From assembly GCA_022376925.1 (NCBI GenBank), contig JAIOJX010000005.1:94337001-94401000 (forward strand): 64,000 nucleotides of DNA, read 5' to 3'. The notes under the pieces are model-generated. The model saw nothing but the letters and a program-made list of their open reading frames with translations, had not been told where the DNA came from and ran no database searches. The position numbers were made by a program, and so were the translations under genes. Origin of the DNA: Tragulus kanchil (taxonomy: Eukaryota > Chordata > Mammalia > Artiodactyla > Tragulidae). The first letter of the stretch is position 1; each line of letters begins with the position of its first letter. Shown here piece after piece: positions 46,421-58,965 of this stretch.

Positions 46421-47242
46421 AACTCTCTTTTTCATTTCATTTCTGTGAATTGTCAAGAGCACCACAAGTTGTACAATATTCCAGTCCAATTATGCTTTGT
46501 TGGAATACAGAATATAAAAGGAATCAGAATTGAGGAAAGACACCTACATTTAAGACCAGTCATCTAAAATGTGTTCGTTAAATACCTGTCCTTGGGTTCC
46601 AGGCATCTAGGGCTTTTTGACTCATTAGAAAACCTGTGAATCACAAATTGTTAAGTGATCTTTGACTTGAATTCTTAGGCATACTTACCAGTGGCCATTG
46701 TCCTTTCTCACTGTACCTGAGAAAACGCTGTGACATACTTTAATTGAAATAATGCTATTGGAAAAATGGCACTGGTAGACTATGAAGAGCAGTAAAGCTA
46801 AGTGCAGTAAAACAAGATATACCCTGTACCTGAGAAAACGCTGTGACATACTTTAATTGAAATAATCTTTGCACCACTAAGCGCAATGATGATAGCTGTC
46901 TTTCACATATGATAGTATAGGTTTCCATGTTATTCCCTCTATGCCTCCCACCCACTATTCATTCCCCACAATGTCCATAAGTCTGTTCTCTATGTCTGTT
47001 TCTCTTAACGATTCACTGCGTGTGTTATCATTACCATCTTACTAGATTCCATATATATGTGTTAGTATACTATACCTGTCTTTCTCTTTTTCACTTACTT
47101 CACTTTTTATAATAGGTTCTAGATCCATCCACCTCATTAGGACTGATTGTTCTGCATTTCTTTTTACATGTTCAGCTGTTTTAATGGTAAAGAGTATACA
47201 TAGGAATTTTGGAACTAAGCTGGAGATCAACTCTTTTTTTAA

Positions 47243-47558
47243 AAAACATTTCTTTCTTTATTTATTTTGGCGGGGATGGGGAGGGAGGGGGGTGGGCGAG
47301 CCACTTCCACTGGTCTTTCATTTGTCTTGTTTCATCCATCTTTGTTCTTTGGCCCGTGTGGGCCTCCCATCGCGGTGGCCTCTGTTGTCACAGAGCACCA
47401 GCCCTGGGCGCATGCGCTCCGGAGCTCCGGCTCGGTAATTGGACACATTGGTCCAGCCGCTACGCGGCACGTGGGATCTTCCCAGGCCAGGGATCTAACT
47501 GGCGCCCCTTGCACTGCAAGGCGGTGTTCTTACCCACTGGACCATCAGGGAAGCCCCT
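47243..47558 (-). mobile_element. tRNA-derived SINE, D14 copy
   Basis: Same as 46105-46420 apart from one G in ccatcagggaagc. Confidence 0.88.
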
Positions 47559-47966
47559 CAACTCTCTTTTTCATTTCATTTCTGTGAATTGTCAAGAGCA
47601 CCACAAGTTGTACAATATTCCAGTCCAATTATGCTTTGTTGGAATACAGAATATAAAAGGAATCAGAATTGAGGAAAGACACCTACATTTAAGACCAGTC
47701 ATCTAAAATGTGTTCGTTAAATACCTGTCCTTGGGTTCCAGGCATCTAGGGCTTTTTGACTCATTAGAAAACCTGTGAATCACAAATTGTTAAGTGATCT
47801 TTGACTTGAATTCTTAGGCATACTTACCAGTGGCCATTGTCCTTTTTCTCACTGTACCTGAGAAAACGCTGTGACATACTTTAATTGAAAAATAATGCTA
47901 TTGGAAAAATGGCACTGGTAGACTATGAAGAGCAGTAAAGCTAAGTGCAGTAAAACAAGATATACC

Positions 47967-48085
47967 TCTTTTGGCCTAAATAGAGACTCCTATAGCCAGA
48001 AAAGCTCAAAAGCTCAGCAATAAATCCATGCATATATGGTCAACTGATCTTTAAATACTCTTAGTAAAGACAGAGTTTCAGAGAT
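47967..48085 (+). mobile_element. Short L1 fragment
   Basis: Contains aataaatccatgcatatatggtcaactgat-like L1 ORF2 text (47 bases around 48020-48055). Confidence 0.5.
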
Positions 48086-48861
48086 AAGGACTACTGAGTT
48101 GCAGACATATTGATCTTTGAGCATCAAGGGATGGTGTGGTGGCCTAAGCATTAGGCAGATGAGAAGGATCTTCTCCCAACCTTCACTCAGGTCCCTGTAT
48201 CTGAGACGTGGTCCACGGTCTTTTCTCTCGGCTCCACAGCCCTGCACCAGATTCATCTCATAAAAATGATCCTCCTGTTCTGGGAGGATGTCTTACTGGT
48301 ATACAGTTTGACATTAGAAGAACCTGATCAAAAGTTCATAAGGACTATAATAAAAACACCTGTTAATAAAAGTCCTAATTAAACATGACCATCACCCAAT
48401 CCCTTTCTTCCTGTATAGTTATTATTTCATAAGCAATATGTGACTTCCTAAGGATCAGTGGTTCTAGGTGAGACCCAAATGAAACAATGATATACCTGTA
48501 CAAAAGGTCTTTGGTTTAAGGTGCTTTTTCTTAGAAGAGAATATCACTTCTGTGCTCCATGCTCTTCCTCATCCTGACTCAATGGCCTACATGCTTATAC
48601 AGCAAGTATATTTTGAGTCAAGGGAGTTCGTGGTTGATGCTCATTGAAGTGACTTGTGTCAGTGAGGAGTGCTAAGGGAAATTTTGCCTTTTAATGCTTA
48701 AGAATAAACAGTAGCTGGGAGCAGAGGTGCCTATAAGTCTGCTGAATGCACACTTTATAAGTGTCCCAGGAAGGAGTTCCAGGAGTGCAGCCTGTATAAG
48801 GGCAAATGCGGTCATCAGGCAGGAGCAGAAGGGGGCGAGGGTCAGGCTCTGGGTTTACACT
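48086..48861. other. Unique intronic DNA
   Basis: Nothing recognised. Confidence 0.4.
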
Positions 48862-51156
48862 GGGAACTGCAGCAGATTCCTGTCCTGTCAGGTGGGAGCT
48901 GGAAACTGCGGGATTGCTGAGATATTCAGGGTGTCGCTACTGAAGCGGTCCAGGCCCCAGCTCCAAGGCAGTGAAGTGCAAAACTGGACATGGTCCTGCC
49001 CGTGGGAGAGACCAATGCCTTCAAGAGCCCTCCTGGATTCTGGGAGGAGGGTGATTCTTCCATATGGGTTAGTTACAACTGTACATATAGGATGTTTCTT
49101 GGTTTCATCTCCGAGTATATATTTTTCCAGATTGTTTTCACTATATTCTATCTAGGTGCAAAAGGAGAACAGATTCATTTAGTCTTTCAAAATGTAGGTC
49201 AGGAGTTATAATAACTAGTGGCCCAGCATAAGAATAAAAAAAAAAAAAAGAATAGGATATACCAGAGTACAAACCACATAATGACCATAAGTACTGTTTC
49301 AAAGAAGTTCTGTTTAGCATGTACACACACACATAAACACACATTCAATATATAGCCATGGTGTGAACTGTATTTTGTACTGTGGGCCATGATGAACAAT
49401 GTTTGAAAAACCACACTGCAGTGGACGGTGTGACATCTTTTCTTCAAATTAAAAATGACAAAGAGAGAACGTGAAAGAACAACTTGAGAGTGCTAACTTT
49501 AGGGGAAAGTGAAGGGCAATCAAGAAATTTCCTCTGTTTTGCTTAATTGTAGACTAAAAATATTCTGTGATTATAAATCTGTAAAATATATAAATTTTAA
49601 AAATAAAAAAGACATATTTAAATATCCAATATGAAAACATGGGAAGGTTCTTGGAGAATCCTAAAAGGCCAATATAAATCTGAAGACTTTTTAATACTGA
49701 ATTCCAAGGAGACAAACTTTATTTTCTCCAAGTCATTCTGGCAGTCTATTCTGACAGGGCTTCTCAATTTTTACATCTTCTGAACTGAGTAAAAATGTGT
49801 AATTATTATTACCATTACACTTTAATAGAAATCTTAATGAATTTGACTTTTATTATTATTTTAATCATGAAAGGGGGAAACCAAAAATACCTTTGTAATT
49901 CACAACCATGCTTTTTTCTAAGACCAATTATCTAGTGCTTCTTCCATATCTGGAATCCAGCACACATCGTGTTGCAGGGCTTGCTTTGGGTCTCTCTTGG
50001 ATTGCTTTTTCTGGGAACTGCGCAGTTCCTGTCCTGTCAGGTGGGAGCTGGAAACTGGATTGCTGAGATATTCAGGGTGTCGCTACTGAAGCGGTCCAGG
50101 CCCCAGCTCCAAGGCAGTGAAGTGCAAAACTGGACATGGTCCTGCCCGTGGGAGAGACCAATGCCTTCAAGAGCCCTCCTGGATTCTGGGAGGAGGGTGA
50201 TTCTTCCATATGGGTTAGTTACAACTGTACATATAGGATGTTTCTTGGTTTCATCTCCGAGTATATATTTTTCCAGATTGTTTTCACTATATTCTATCTA
50301 GGTGCAAAAGGAGAACAGATTCATTTAGTCTTTCAAAATGTAGGTCAGGAGTTATAATAACTAGTGGCCCAGCATAAGAATAAAAAAAAAAAAAAGAATA
50401 GGATATACCAGAGTACAAACCACATAATGACCATAAGTACTGTTTCAAAGAAGTTCTGTTTAGCATGTACACACACACATAAACACACATTCAATATATA
50501 GCCATGGTGTGAACTGTATTTTGTACTGTGGGCCATGATGAACAATGTTTGAAAAACCACACTGCAGTGGACGGTGTGACATCTTTTCTTCAAATTAAAA
50601 ATGACAAAGAGAGAACGTGAAAGAACAACTTGAGAGTGCTAACTTTAGGGGAAAGTGAAGGGCAATCAAGAAATTTCCTCTGTTTTGCTTAATTGTAGAC
50701 TAAAAATATTCTGTGATTATAAATCTGTAAAATATATAAATTTTAAAAATAAAAAAGACATATTTAAATATCCAATATGAAAACATGGGAAGGTTCTTGG
50801 AGAATCCTAAAAGGCCAATATAAATCTGAAGACTTTTTAATACTGAATTCCAAGGAGACAAACTTTATTTTCTCCAAGTCATTCTGGCAGTCTATTCTGA
50901 CAGGGCTTCTCAATTTTTACATCTTCTGAACTGAGTAAAAATGTGTAATTATTATTACCATTACACTTTAATAGAAATCTTAATGAATTTGACTTTTATT
51001 ATTATTTTAATCATGAAAGGGGGAAACCAAAAATACCTTTGTAATTCACAACCATGCTTTTTTCTAAGACCAATTATCTAGTGCTTCTTCCATATCTGGA
51101 ATCCAGCACACATCGTGTTGCAGGGCTTGCTTTGGGTCTCTCTTGGATTGCTTTCT
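48862..51156. repeat. Tandem duplication D15, period 1146-1151 bp
   Basis: Copy A is 48862-50012 and copy B is 50013-51156. The first 40 bases of copy B have small deletions relative to copy A (gcgcagttcc against gcagcagattcc; aactggattg against aactgcgggattg). The rest is identical. No gene inside; a short A-run lies at 49237/50383. Confidence 0.95.
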
Positions 51157-52599
51157 TTGCTAACAGTGTCTCTGTTTTCTGTCATAATTACCACAGTATT
51201 CAACAGCTAAAATGGCTATTCCCTAAGCAAGATTGGCCGGGCACATGCAATGCCACCGCTGACCATTAGGTGGCAGAGCTGACCCGGAGAATAACCTCTC
51301 CTGCAGGCGCCAAAGCGCCGCCTGTTTCCCCGGGTTGGTGACGGGAAGCTTCAGCTTAGTTCAGTCATGCAGACCGTGGAGGATATCAAACAGGGTCAAC
51401 ACACGCTCGGCAATCAAACAGGTCTTTAAAGGGCATCCAACCTTTTAAGACGCGCACAGACAGAATCAACCTCTGTGAACTTAAGCTTGTGTTATTCATT
51501 TCAAGCCGCAGGGAGGACAGATGAGCCCTAATATGGTGCAGTCGCTCCTGGTGCAAACAGAACCACCCAGAAGCCAAAACTGGAACAGAATTCCATTTTA
51601 AAAGGACAAAGCTTGTTTTCAAAGAGTGAATGCATCCTGCTGCCTCCATTGGTTGCCGCCTTTCATAGGTTTTATTCAATTAGACAACAGAAATGAAGGA
51701 TGCTTGGAAAAGTTCTTGCATAGCAAGTTGCTCCTGAAATAACACAATTTCACCTCTAAAATAAAAGCTTAAATGGGACTCATGATCCTCTGCCGCGGGG
51801 CTCCTAAGGCTAAAACCTCTGTTATCTGAATTTCTAGAGATATGACAAGATACCAAAAACAGAGGTGAAGTTCTTTTTAAACGTCTGTAAGCCCACTTTG
51901 CCGCAGGAGTCGACACATGCCCCCACCCCCCCACCCCCGGGGTCCATTTCTGATGGAAGAAAGAGGGACGGGATGCAGCTGCTGGATTCACCTGCACTGC
52001 AAACCTCTATGACCTAAGATACCTTCAGGTCTCAGCACTCTCCAGATTCATTGCTATTTATTTTGAAGACTGTGCTTCTGATTAGAGCTAATGTCACTGC
52101 AGAAATGATTTTGATTGGAAATCTTCTCGTGAAAACAGTCATTTGGGCTAATCTGACCTATTTACATACTGAAAAGATACATGGGAACAGCAGTCCTTTG
52201 GCTTGATTTCGGTGTCTTCTGATTAAGCTGGAGTACTTATGATTCTTTTTCAAGATTCGTATCTATCATAGTATTTATTTCTGTATCTGGGGACAGACCA
52301 CACATTGAATTTCCCTTTACACTTCAGCCTATATGCACCAACCACCCCCACCCCCCCCCGGTTCACACGTGTACAGAAGACCACTGGACCACTGGAGTAC
52401 GTGAAAAACAGGGTAACAAGTCCTGTCACAGTGCCTTAGGGCCAGAAACATACTGATGCTGCCACATGGGCAGATTGTCTACGTGCTCTGATTCTGCTTA
52501 CTCATCTATAAAATGAGGAATATCATCGAGGATTGGTTAGGATGGTAGAAAGCAGTCAGGAGAGTCGGCCAGGTCCCTGGACATTTCTCAAAAAATGGT
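51157..52599. other. Unique intronic DNA with a CTCF-like motif
   Basis: No coding exon recognised. It holds two C-rich tracts, at 51917-51941 and 52344-52360. Confidence 0.4.
51262..51278 (+). promoter_or_regulatory. CTCF-like motif
   Basis: accattaggtggcagag matches the CTCF core (CCAnnAGrtGGCAG). Prediction by motif only. Confidence 0.45.
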
Positions 52600-54778
52600 T
52601 AAGACTAACTGAATAATTTTCTATGACTGTTTGATTTTGTAGATTTTCAAGGCTAACGAGACCTGGCATTTGTTGACTATAAAATGTTTGTTGGGTTGAA
52701 TTCTCAAACCAGGGTGACTCTGCCCCCTGTGGCAACATCTGGGTACATTTCTTGTCCCAATATGGGGAGAGTATGTTACCAGCCCACAATGTGTAGAGGC
52801 CAGGAGATGCTGACAAACATCCCTCAATGCACTGGACAAGCCCCGACCATCCATAATTATCCTTCCTAAGAGGCCAATAGCGCCAAAGCTGAGAAACGCG
52901 ACCATAAAGAGAGATAAGAGCAATGCAGAAAATGTTGCAACATTCCCTTTGCCAGGAAAATCCGGAAAATGCCTGGCACTTACACATCTGGCACACTCTT
53001 AAGCCTCTTCCGGAATCAGCTCACATTTAATTTCTCTGGAAATCACACTCTCCTCTGTCCCCCCACCAAGGATGAATCTCATATTCACTTATTCAGCTCT
53101 TCAATCGTTATTTCAGACGGTCAGTGTTTCCCGGCGCTTTCTGCAGGCCTTGAGCCAGGGTCAGAGCTCTTATTATCCAGAAACCACTAGGAGACACCAT
53201 CAGCTCAACAAAATCCCTGCCATAGAGGGAGAAAGGCGAGGCTGTGCGGCAAGTGTGAGGACTATTAACTCCAGGCTGCCAAGCACTGCACACAGAACAC
53301 GGCATGCTGAAGGCAGGGCACGGCCTGTGCCAAGTCCACTGCTCTGCGGTCCTGCACGTTGCACATTCTGCCACCCCAGCGCCCAGTGATTCAACTGGCC
53401 TCCTTCACTACACAAGAGAGTCCACCTTCTGCTGCTTGATTTCTTACTCTGACATGCAGCAAGCACACTTTCCTTCCCAGAGAAGACCCAGAACGACTGC
53501 CTCCACCCCAGCATCATCCCTGAGAGGAGCATGGTTACTAGACAGGAGAACCGGTAGCTGAAGGGCTCAGGGATACATTTGGAGAAGGTCAAGGCAGCTG
53601 GAAGGAAGAAACACATCGTATCTGCCACAGGCTGGGGCTCCAGCGGTAGAGGAGGCTAGGAAACCATGTTACTAAAATGTTTGGGTTGAATTCTCAAACC
53701 AGGGATGGAAACTAACTGAATAATTTTCTATGACTGTTTGATTTTGTAGATTTTCAAGGCTAACGAGACCTGGCATTTGTTGACTATAAAATGTTTGTTG
53801 GGTTGAATTCTCAAACCAGGGTGACTCTGCCCCCTGTGGCAACATCTGGGTACATTTCTTGTCCCAATATGGGGAGAGTATGTTACCAGCCCACAATGTG
53901 TAGAGGCCAGGAGATGCTGACAAACATCCCTCAATGCACTGGACAAGCCCCGACCATCCATAATTATCCTTCCTAAGAGGCCAATAGCGCCAAAGCTGAG
54001 AAACGCGACCATAAAGAGAGATAAGAGCAATGCAGAAAATGTTGCAACATTCCCTTTGCCAGGAAAATCCGGAAAATGCCTGGCACTTACACATCTGGCA
54101 CACTCTTAAGCCTCTTCCGGAATCAGCTCACATTTAATTTCTCTGGAAATCACACTCTCCTCTGTCCCCCCACCAAGGATGAATCTCATATTCACTTATT
54201 CAGCTCTTCAATCGTTATTTCAGACGGTCAGTGTTTCCCCGGCGCTTTCTGCAGGCCTTGAGCCAGGGTCAGAGCTCTTATTATCCAGAAACCACTAGGA
54301 GACACCATCAGCTCAACAAAATCCCTGCCATAGAGGGAGAAAGGCGAGGCTGTGCGGCAAGTGTGAGGACTATTAACTCCAGGCTGCCAAGCACTGCACA
54401 CAGAACACGGCATGCTGAAGGCAGGGCACGGCCTGTGCCAAGTCCACTGCTCTGCGGTCCTGCACGTTGCACATTCTGCCACCCCAGCGCCCAGTGATTC
54501 AACTGGCCTCCTTCACTACACAAGAGAGTCCACCTTCTGCTGCTTGATTTCTTACTCTGACATGCAGCAAGCACACTTTCCTTCCCAGAGAAGACCCAGA
54601 ACGACTGCCTCCACCCCAGCATCATCCCTGAGAGGAGCATGGTTACTAGACAGGAGAACCGGTAGCTGAAGGGCTCAGGGGATACATTTGGAGAAGGTCA
54701 AGGCAGCTGGAAGGAAGAAACACATCGTATCTGCCACAGGCTGGGGGCTCCAGCGGTAGAGGAGGCTAGGAAACCATG
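52600..54778. repeat. Tandem duplication D16, period 1107-1108 bp, with an echo at the join
   Basis: Copy A is 52600-53670 and copy B is 53707-54778. Between them, 53673-53706 is a shortened echo of 52681-52717 (aaaatgtttgggttgaattc). No gene recognised in the unit. Confidence 0.94.
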
Positions 54779-55284
54779 TGGGGCTCTCCAAGAGACCTCG
54801 GCTGGTGGCATCTGGCTGGGACTGACCCCAGGAAAGAGAACTCAGTGGACTTCGTCTCTGAGGACTGGAAGAAGGTGAGGCTGGGAGAGAGGAGCCTTCC
54901 CCGGACCACCAGGCTGCTGTCTAGGGCCACGTCAGCCTCCTTCACCTCAGAGACAGAGAGGCAGGTTCTCAAGTAACCTTACACACCCTTTCTTCGAATG
55001 TTCATCTGGCTATCGGTGCAGCGCCAACACAGAGTTCTCTGGAAAAATAGCAGCACAGAATACACAGATTTTGTAATCTTTCTTTGCTGCTCCAGAGTGA
55101 ACTCTGGACCTCACACCCTTAACACCTGGTACATACCCTGATGGCACTAGGACAACTGCAAGGTGGTAGCCTGGGTTTGAGTCCCGGCTCACTCTACCAG
55201 CTGTGGCATCTCTAGTTAGTGACGAAAGCTCTGAGACTCTCAGTTTCCAACGCCAGAAAATTAAGAATAGTAATAATAGTAAAG
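54779..55284. other. Unique intronic DNA
   Basis: Nothing recognised. Confidence 0.4.
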
Positions 55285-55392
55285 GACAACTCACTCCAGT
55301 ATTCCTGCCTGGGAAGCCCCATGGATGGAGGAATCTGGCGGCCTACAGTCCACAGAGTCACAAAGAGTTGGGCACAACTGAGCAAAGAACTT
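55285..55392 (+). mobile_element. Bov-A2 fragment
   Basis: actccagtattcctgcctgg to gttgggcacaactgagcaaa is the 3' half of Bov-A2. Confidence 0.85.
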
Positions 55393-56105
55393 CAGGTAAC
55401 AATAGAAATGCCGTATAGATGTGAAGCAGATTCAGTGAGAGAACGGGTAGAGCATCTGATACAACTGCCATCATGCAATAGATGTTCCGTAAGTGAGAGA
55501 TCCCTCCTCTCTCACTTCATCCTACACTCAAAACCAGGGTCCCTGGGATATGCCAGCAAGGTGGCCACGGCAAGATGTCCACTTCAACTGGTAGCTAATT
55601 GTGCCATTCCTTGTTTTTAAATATTTGAAATATTACTTTGTTAGGTATATGTATTTTCATTCGACTATTAGATTATAAATCTCCGGGGACAGTATCAAAA
55701 GCTCATTTTCTTCTTTCTTCCTTTCTTTTTTCAAGTTTCTGAGTCTTATTCTTAGAACTTCTAATTGTGATTAAAATAAAGTGGTTCCTCAGTAGATAAC
55801 ATTTGAGTGGATGGATATTTGATACATTCTTATAAATGTAAAACACAGGCCAGAAAAACACACAGCAATCATGATTCCTCTCAACTACTTGAAAGCAAAA
55901 AAGCCCCAAAGATCAAAATGAATCCTACTGAAGAAGATGCACTGGAGGATGGGGAGGAGATAGGATTCAAAGTAGAAAAGCCCTACCACTCAGCAGAATA
56001 GAAACCTAGCAAGATGGCTTTAGATACTCAGTGAAGAATTTTATGCATGGGTAAGAGATTTAAGAGTACCGTAGGAAACTAACACAACATTGCAAATCAA
56101 CTATG
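55393..56105. other. Unique AT-rich intronic DNA
   Basis: Nothing recognised. Confidence 0.4.
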
Positions 56106-56311
56106 CGTGTGTGCTAAGTTGTTTCAGTTGTATCTGACTCTTCGTGACCCTATGGACCATAACTAATCAGCCTCCTCTGTCCCTGGGATTCTCCAGGCAA
56201 AAACACTGGAGTGAGCTGCTTTCCCAAATCAGGGATTGAACTTGCAATCCCTTAGGTCTACCTCCATTAGCAGGCAGGTTCTTTACCACTAGCGCTACCT
56301 GGGAAATCCCC
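56106..56311 (-). mobile_element. Bov-A2 SINE
   Basis: gtgtgctaagttgtttcagt to gcgctacctgggaaatcccc is a reversed, diverged Bov-A2. Confidence 0.9.
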
Positions 56312-58480
56312 AAGTCAACTACAATTTCAAAAAAGCATCCAGGGAAGGATAGGAAAGTAGGGAAATGAAATCAAGACATCACAGTTTCATTGTAATTTCT
56401 TTTGTCCTTCCAGGGACACGTTTTGTAAGTTCTTCGTTTATGACTTTGAGGACCAGAGATCACGATGACCTCAGGAGGCTGCAGGTTTTGCTCTTGCTGT
56501 TTGCTACTGTGATAGCATCCGTCCTTCAGGGAGCCAGGTACTTTCCTAACTGATGTGTGTGTGTTAACACATTTCATCCTCCTCCTCCTCCTGTGAGGTG
56601 GGGCTCTGAGGCTTTCTACCTGAAGGTGAAGAAACGGGTACAGAAAGTGGTTGAAAGACCCGTCCTGCGTCCACACGGCTCTTAAGATGCAGGCGTGCTG
56701 GCTGCTGTTCCTAATCTCGGCTCTAGCAGTGGATTTGTCCTGAACAGGCAACCCTGCCACAGGATACCTAAGCGTGTAAAGCGGAAGTCAGCCCTCTTGC
56801 CCTTGCTTCTTTCATTCTCATGCCCTTGAGGCAACCAGCAGCAGCAGTTTACTTAGTGAATGTTTGTTAGATGAATGGATATGTTCTTCCCAAATGTGCT
56901 ATTTAAAAACAAAGGTACATATTTGTATTTTCAAGCACTCACTATGCAGTAGGCACTGTTTTCTTTGTTTACACACATTGTCTTTTTATCTGCACAACAA
57001 CCCTGTGAATTAAGAGTCTTACAGCAAATTCCCATTGGCTATCTATTTTACATATGGTAATATAAATTCTCATGTTACTCTCTCTATATCTCCCTCCTTT
57101 TCCTTCTCCCCACCTTCATCCAGGACTGGGGCTCTGTCACAATCTGGAGGGGTGAGGTGGGGAGGGAAGCGGGAGGGAAATTCAAGAGGGAAGGGACATA
57201 GGTATTATACCTTTGGCTGATTTTTGGCAGAAACCAACACAATTCTTTTTTTTTTTTGGCCACCTCCATTGGTCTTTCATTTCTTTGTTTTCATCCATCT
57301 CTGTTCTTTGGCCTGTGTGGGCCTCCCATTGCAGTGGCCCCTCTAGCCACACCCGGGGGCATCCGGCTTGGCAGGTCTGGGCATGCATCCCCAAGTCAAC
57401 TACAATTTCAAAAAAGCATCCAGGGAAGGATAGGAAAGTAGGGAAATGAAATCAAGACATCACAGTTTCATTGTAATTTCTTTTGTCCTTCCAGGGACAC
57501 GTTTTGTAAGTTCTTCGTTTATGACTTTGAGGACCAGAGATCACGATGACCTCAGGAGGCTGCAGGTTTTGCTCTTGCTGTTTGCTACTGTGATAGCATC
57601 CGTCCTTCAGGGAGCCAGGTACTTTCCTAACTGATGTGTGTGTGTTAACACATTTCATCCTCCTCCTCCTCCTGTGAGGTGGGGCTCTGAGGCTTTCTAC
57701 CTGAAGGTGAAGAAACGGGTACAGAAAGTGGTTGAAAGACCCGTCCTGCGTCCACACGGCTCTTAAGATGCAGGCGTGCTGGCTGCTGTTCCTAATCTCG
57801 GCTCTAGCAGTGGATTTGTCCTGAACAGGCAACCCTGCCACAGGATACCTAAGCGTGTAAAGCGGAAGTCAGCCCTCTTGCCCTTGCTTCTTTCATTCTC
57901 ATGCCCTTGAGGCAACCAGCAGCAGCAGTTTACTTAGTGAATGTTTGTTAGATGAATGGATATGTTCTTCCCAAATGTGCTATTTAAAAACAAAGGTACA
58001 TATTTGTATTTTCAAGCACTCACTATGCAGTAGGCACTGTTTTCTTTGTTTACACACATTGTCTTTTTATCTGCACAACAACCCTGTGAATTAAGAGTCT
58101 TACAGCAAATTCCCATTGGCTATCTATTTTACATATGGTAATATAAATTCTCATGTTACTCTCTCTATATCTCCCTCCTTTTCCTTCTCCCCACCTTCAT
58201 CCAGGACTGGGGCTCTGTCACAATCTGGAGGGGTGAGGTGGGGAGGGAAGCGGGAGGGAAATTCAAGAGGGAAGGGACATAGGTATTATACCTTTGGCTG
58301 ATTTTTGGCAGAAACCAACACAATTCTTTTTTTTTTTTGGCCACCTCCATTGGTCTTTCATTTCTTTGTTTTCATCCATCTCTGTTCTTTGGCCTGTGTG
58401 GGCCTCCCACCGCAGTGGCCCCTCTAGCCACAGAGCACCGGCCCTGGGTGCATGCGCCCCAGAGCTCCGGCTTGGCAGTT
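56306..58480. repeat. Tandem duplication D17, period 1081 bp
   Basis: Copy A is 56306-57386 and copy B is 57387 to about 58480. The end of copy A (57351-57386) is a shortened, error-rich form of SINE text seen whole at 58432-58482. Confidence 0.94.
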
Positions 58481-58665
58481 GGGCACATCAGTCCAGGTTC
58501 TCCACGGCATGCGGGATCTCGCCAGGCCAGGGATTGAACCAGCGCCCCCCCTGCACCACAAGGCGGTGTCCCCTCCCATTGGACCACTAGGGAAGTGTCC
58601 AACACAATTCTGTAAAGCAATTATCCTTTTAATTAAAAATGAAATACATTTAAAATCAAAGAAGA
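58104..58665 (+). mobile_element. L1 3' end interrupted by a SINE
   Basis: L1 3' UTR text (acagcaaattcccattggct, gaggtggggagggaagcggg, agggacataggtattatacc) runs to 58327 and resumes at 58600 (ccaacacaattctgtaaagc) before its A-rich tail. A partial copy at 57023-57247 comes from D17. Confidence 0.8.
58328..58599 (-). mobile_element. tRNA-Glu-derived SINE nested in L1
   Basis: T-run at one end, ttggaccactagggaag at the other. The flanks carry an exact 13-base target-site duplication, ccaacacaattct, at 58315-58327 and 58600-58612. A partial copy is at 57246-57386. Confidence 0.92.
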
Positions 58666-58830
58666 GCCTTTTATATAATGTCCTGATAAGACAATAGAGG
58701 CACAGAGAGGTGAAGTGACTGAGCCAAGTCACACAGCTCCTCAGTTGCAGAGTTAAGATTGTAAAGCAAGGCAACCCTGATCCCAAATTTTGCTCCCAAA
58801 CAATGTATCTTATGTTCCCTAGCTTGCTTT
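58666..58830. other. Unique intronic DNA
   Basis: gaggtgaagtgactgagccaag-like text near 58709 hints at an old MIR element, but too weakly to call. Confidence 0.3.
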
Positions 58831-58965
58831 TTTTTTTTTAATTTTTATTTTACTTAAAAAATTTATTTTTATTTTACTGTTTACTTTTACAGAGTTTTGT
58901 TGTATATAGATATGTATGATCCCAGATTAGTCATATGTATATTCCCCCCATCCCACCCCTCATTT
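58831..58965 (-). mobile_element. L1 3' end, reverse
   Basis: T-rich head, then agagttttgttgtatataga and atcccagattagtcatatg, the same family as 44400-44895. Confidence 0.75.

Larger units (their letters stand above)
45741..47966. repeat. Tandem duplication D14, period about 1138-1140 bp, with a 60-base noisy join
   Basis: Copy A is about 45741-46820 and copy B is 46881-47966. Between them, 46821-46880 contains a misplaced repeat of 44 bases (46824-46867 equals 46711-46754). It overlaps D13 copy B, so part of this L1 exists three times. Confidence 0.93.
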
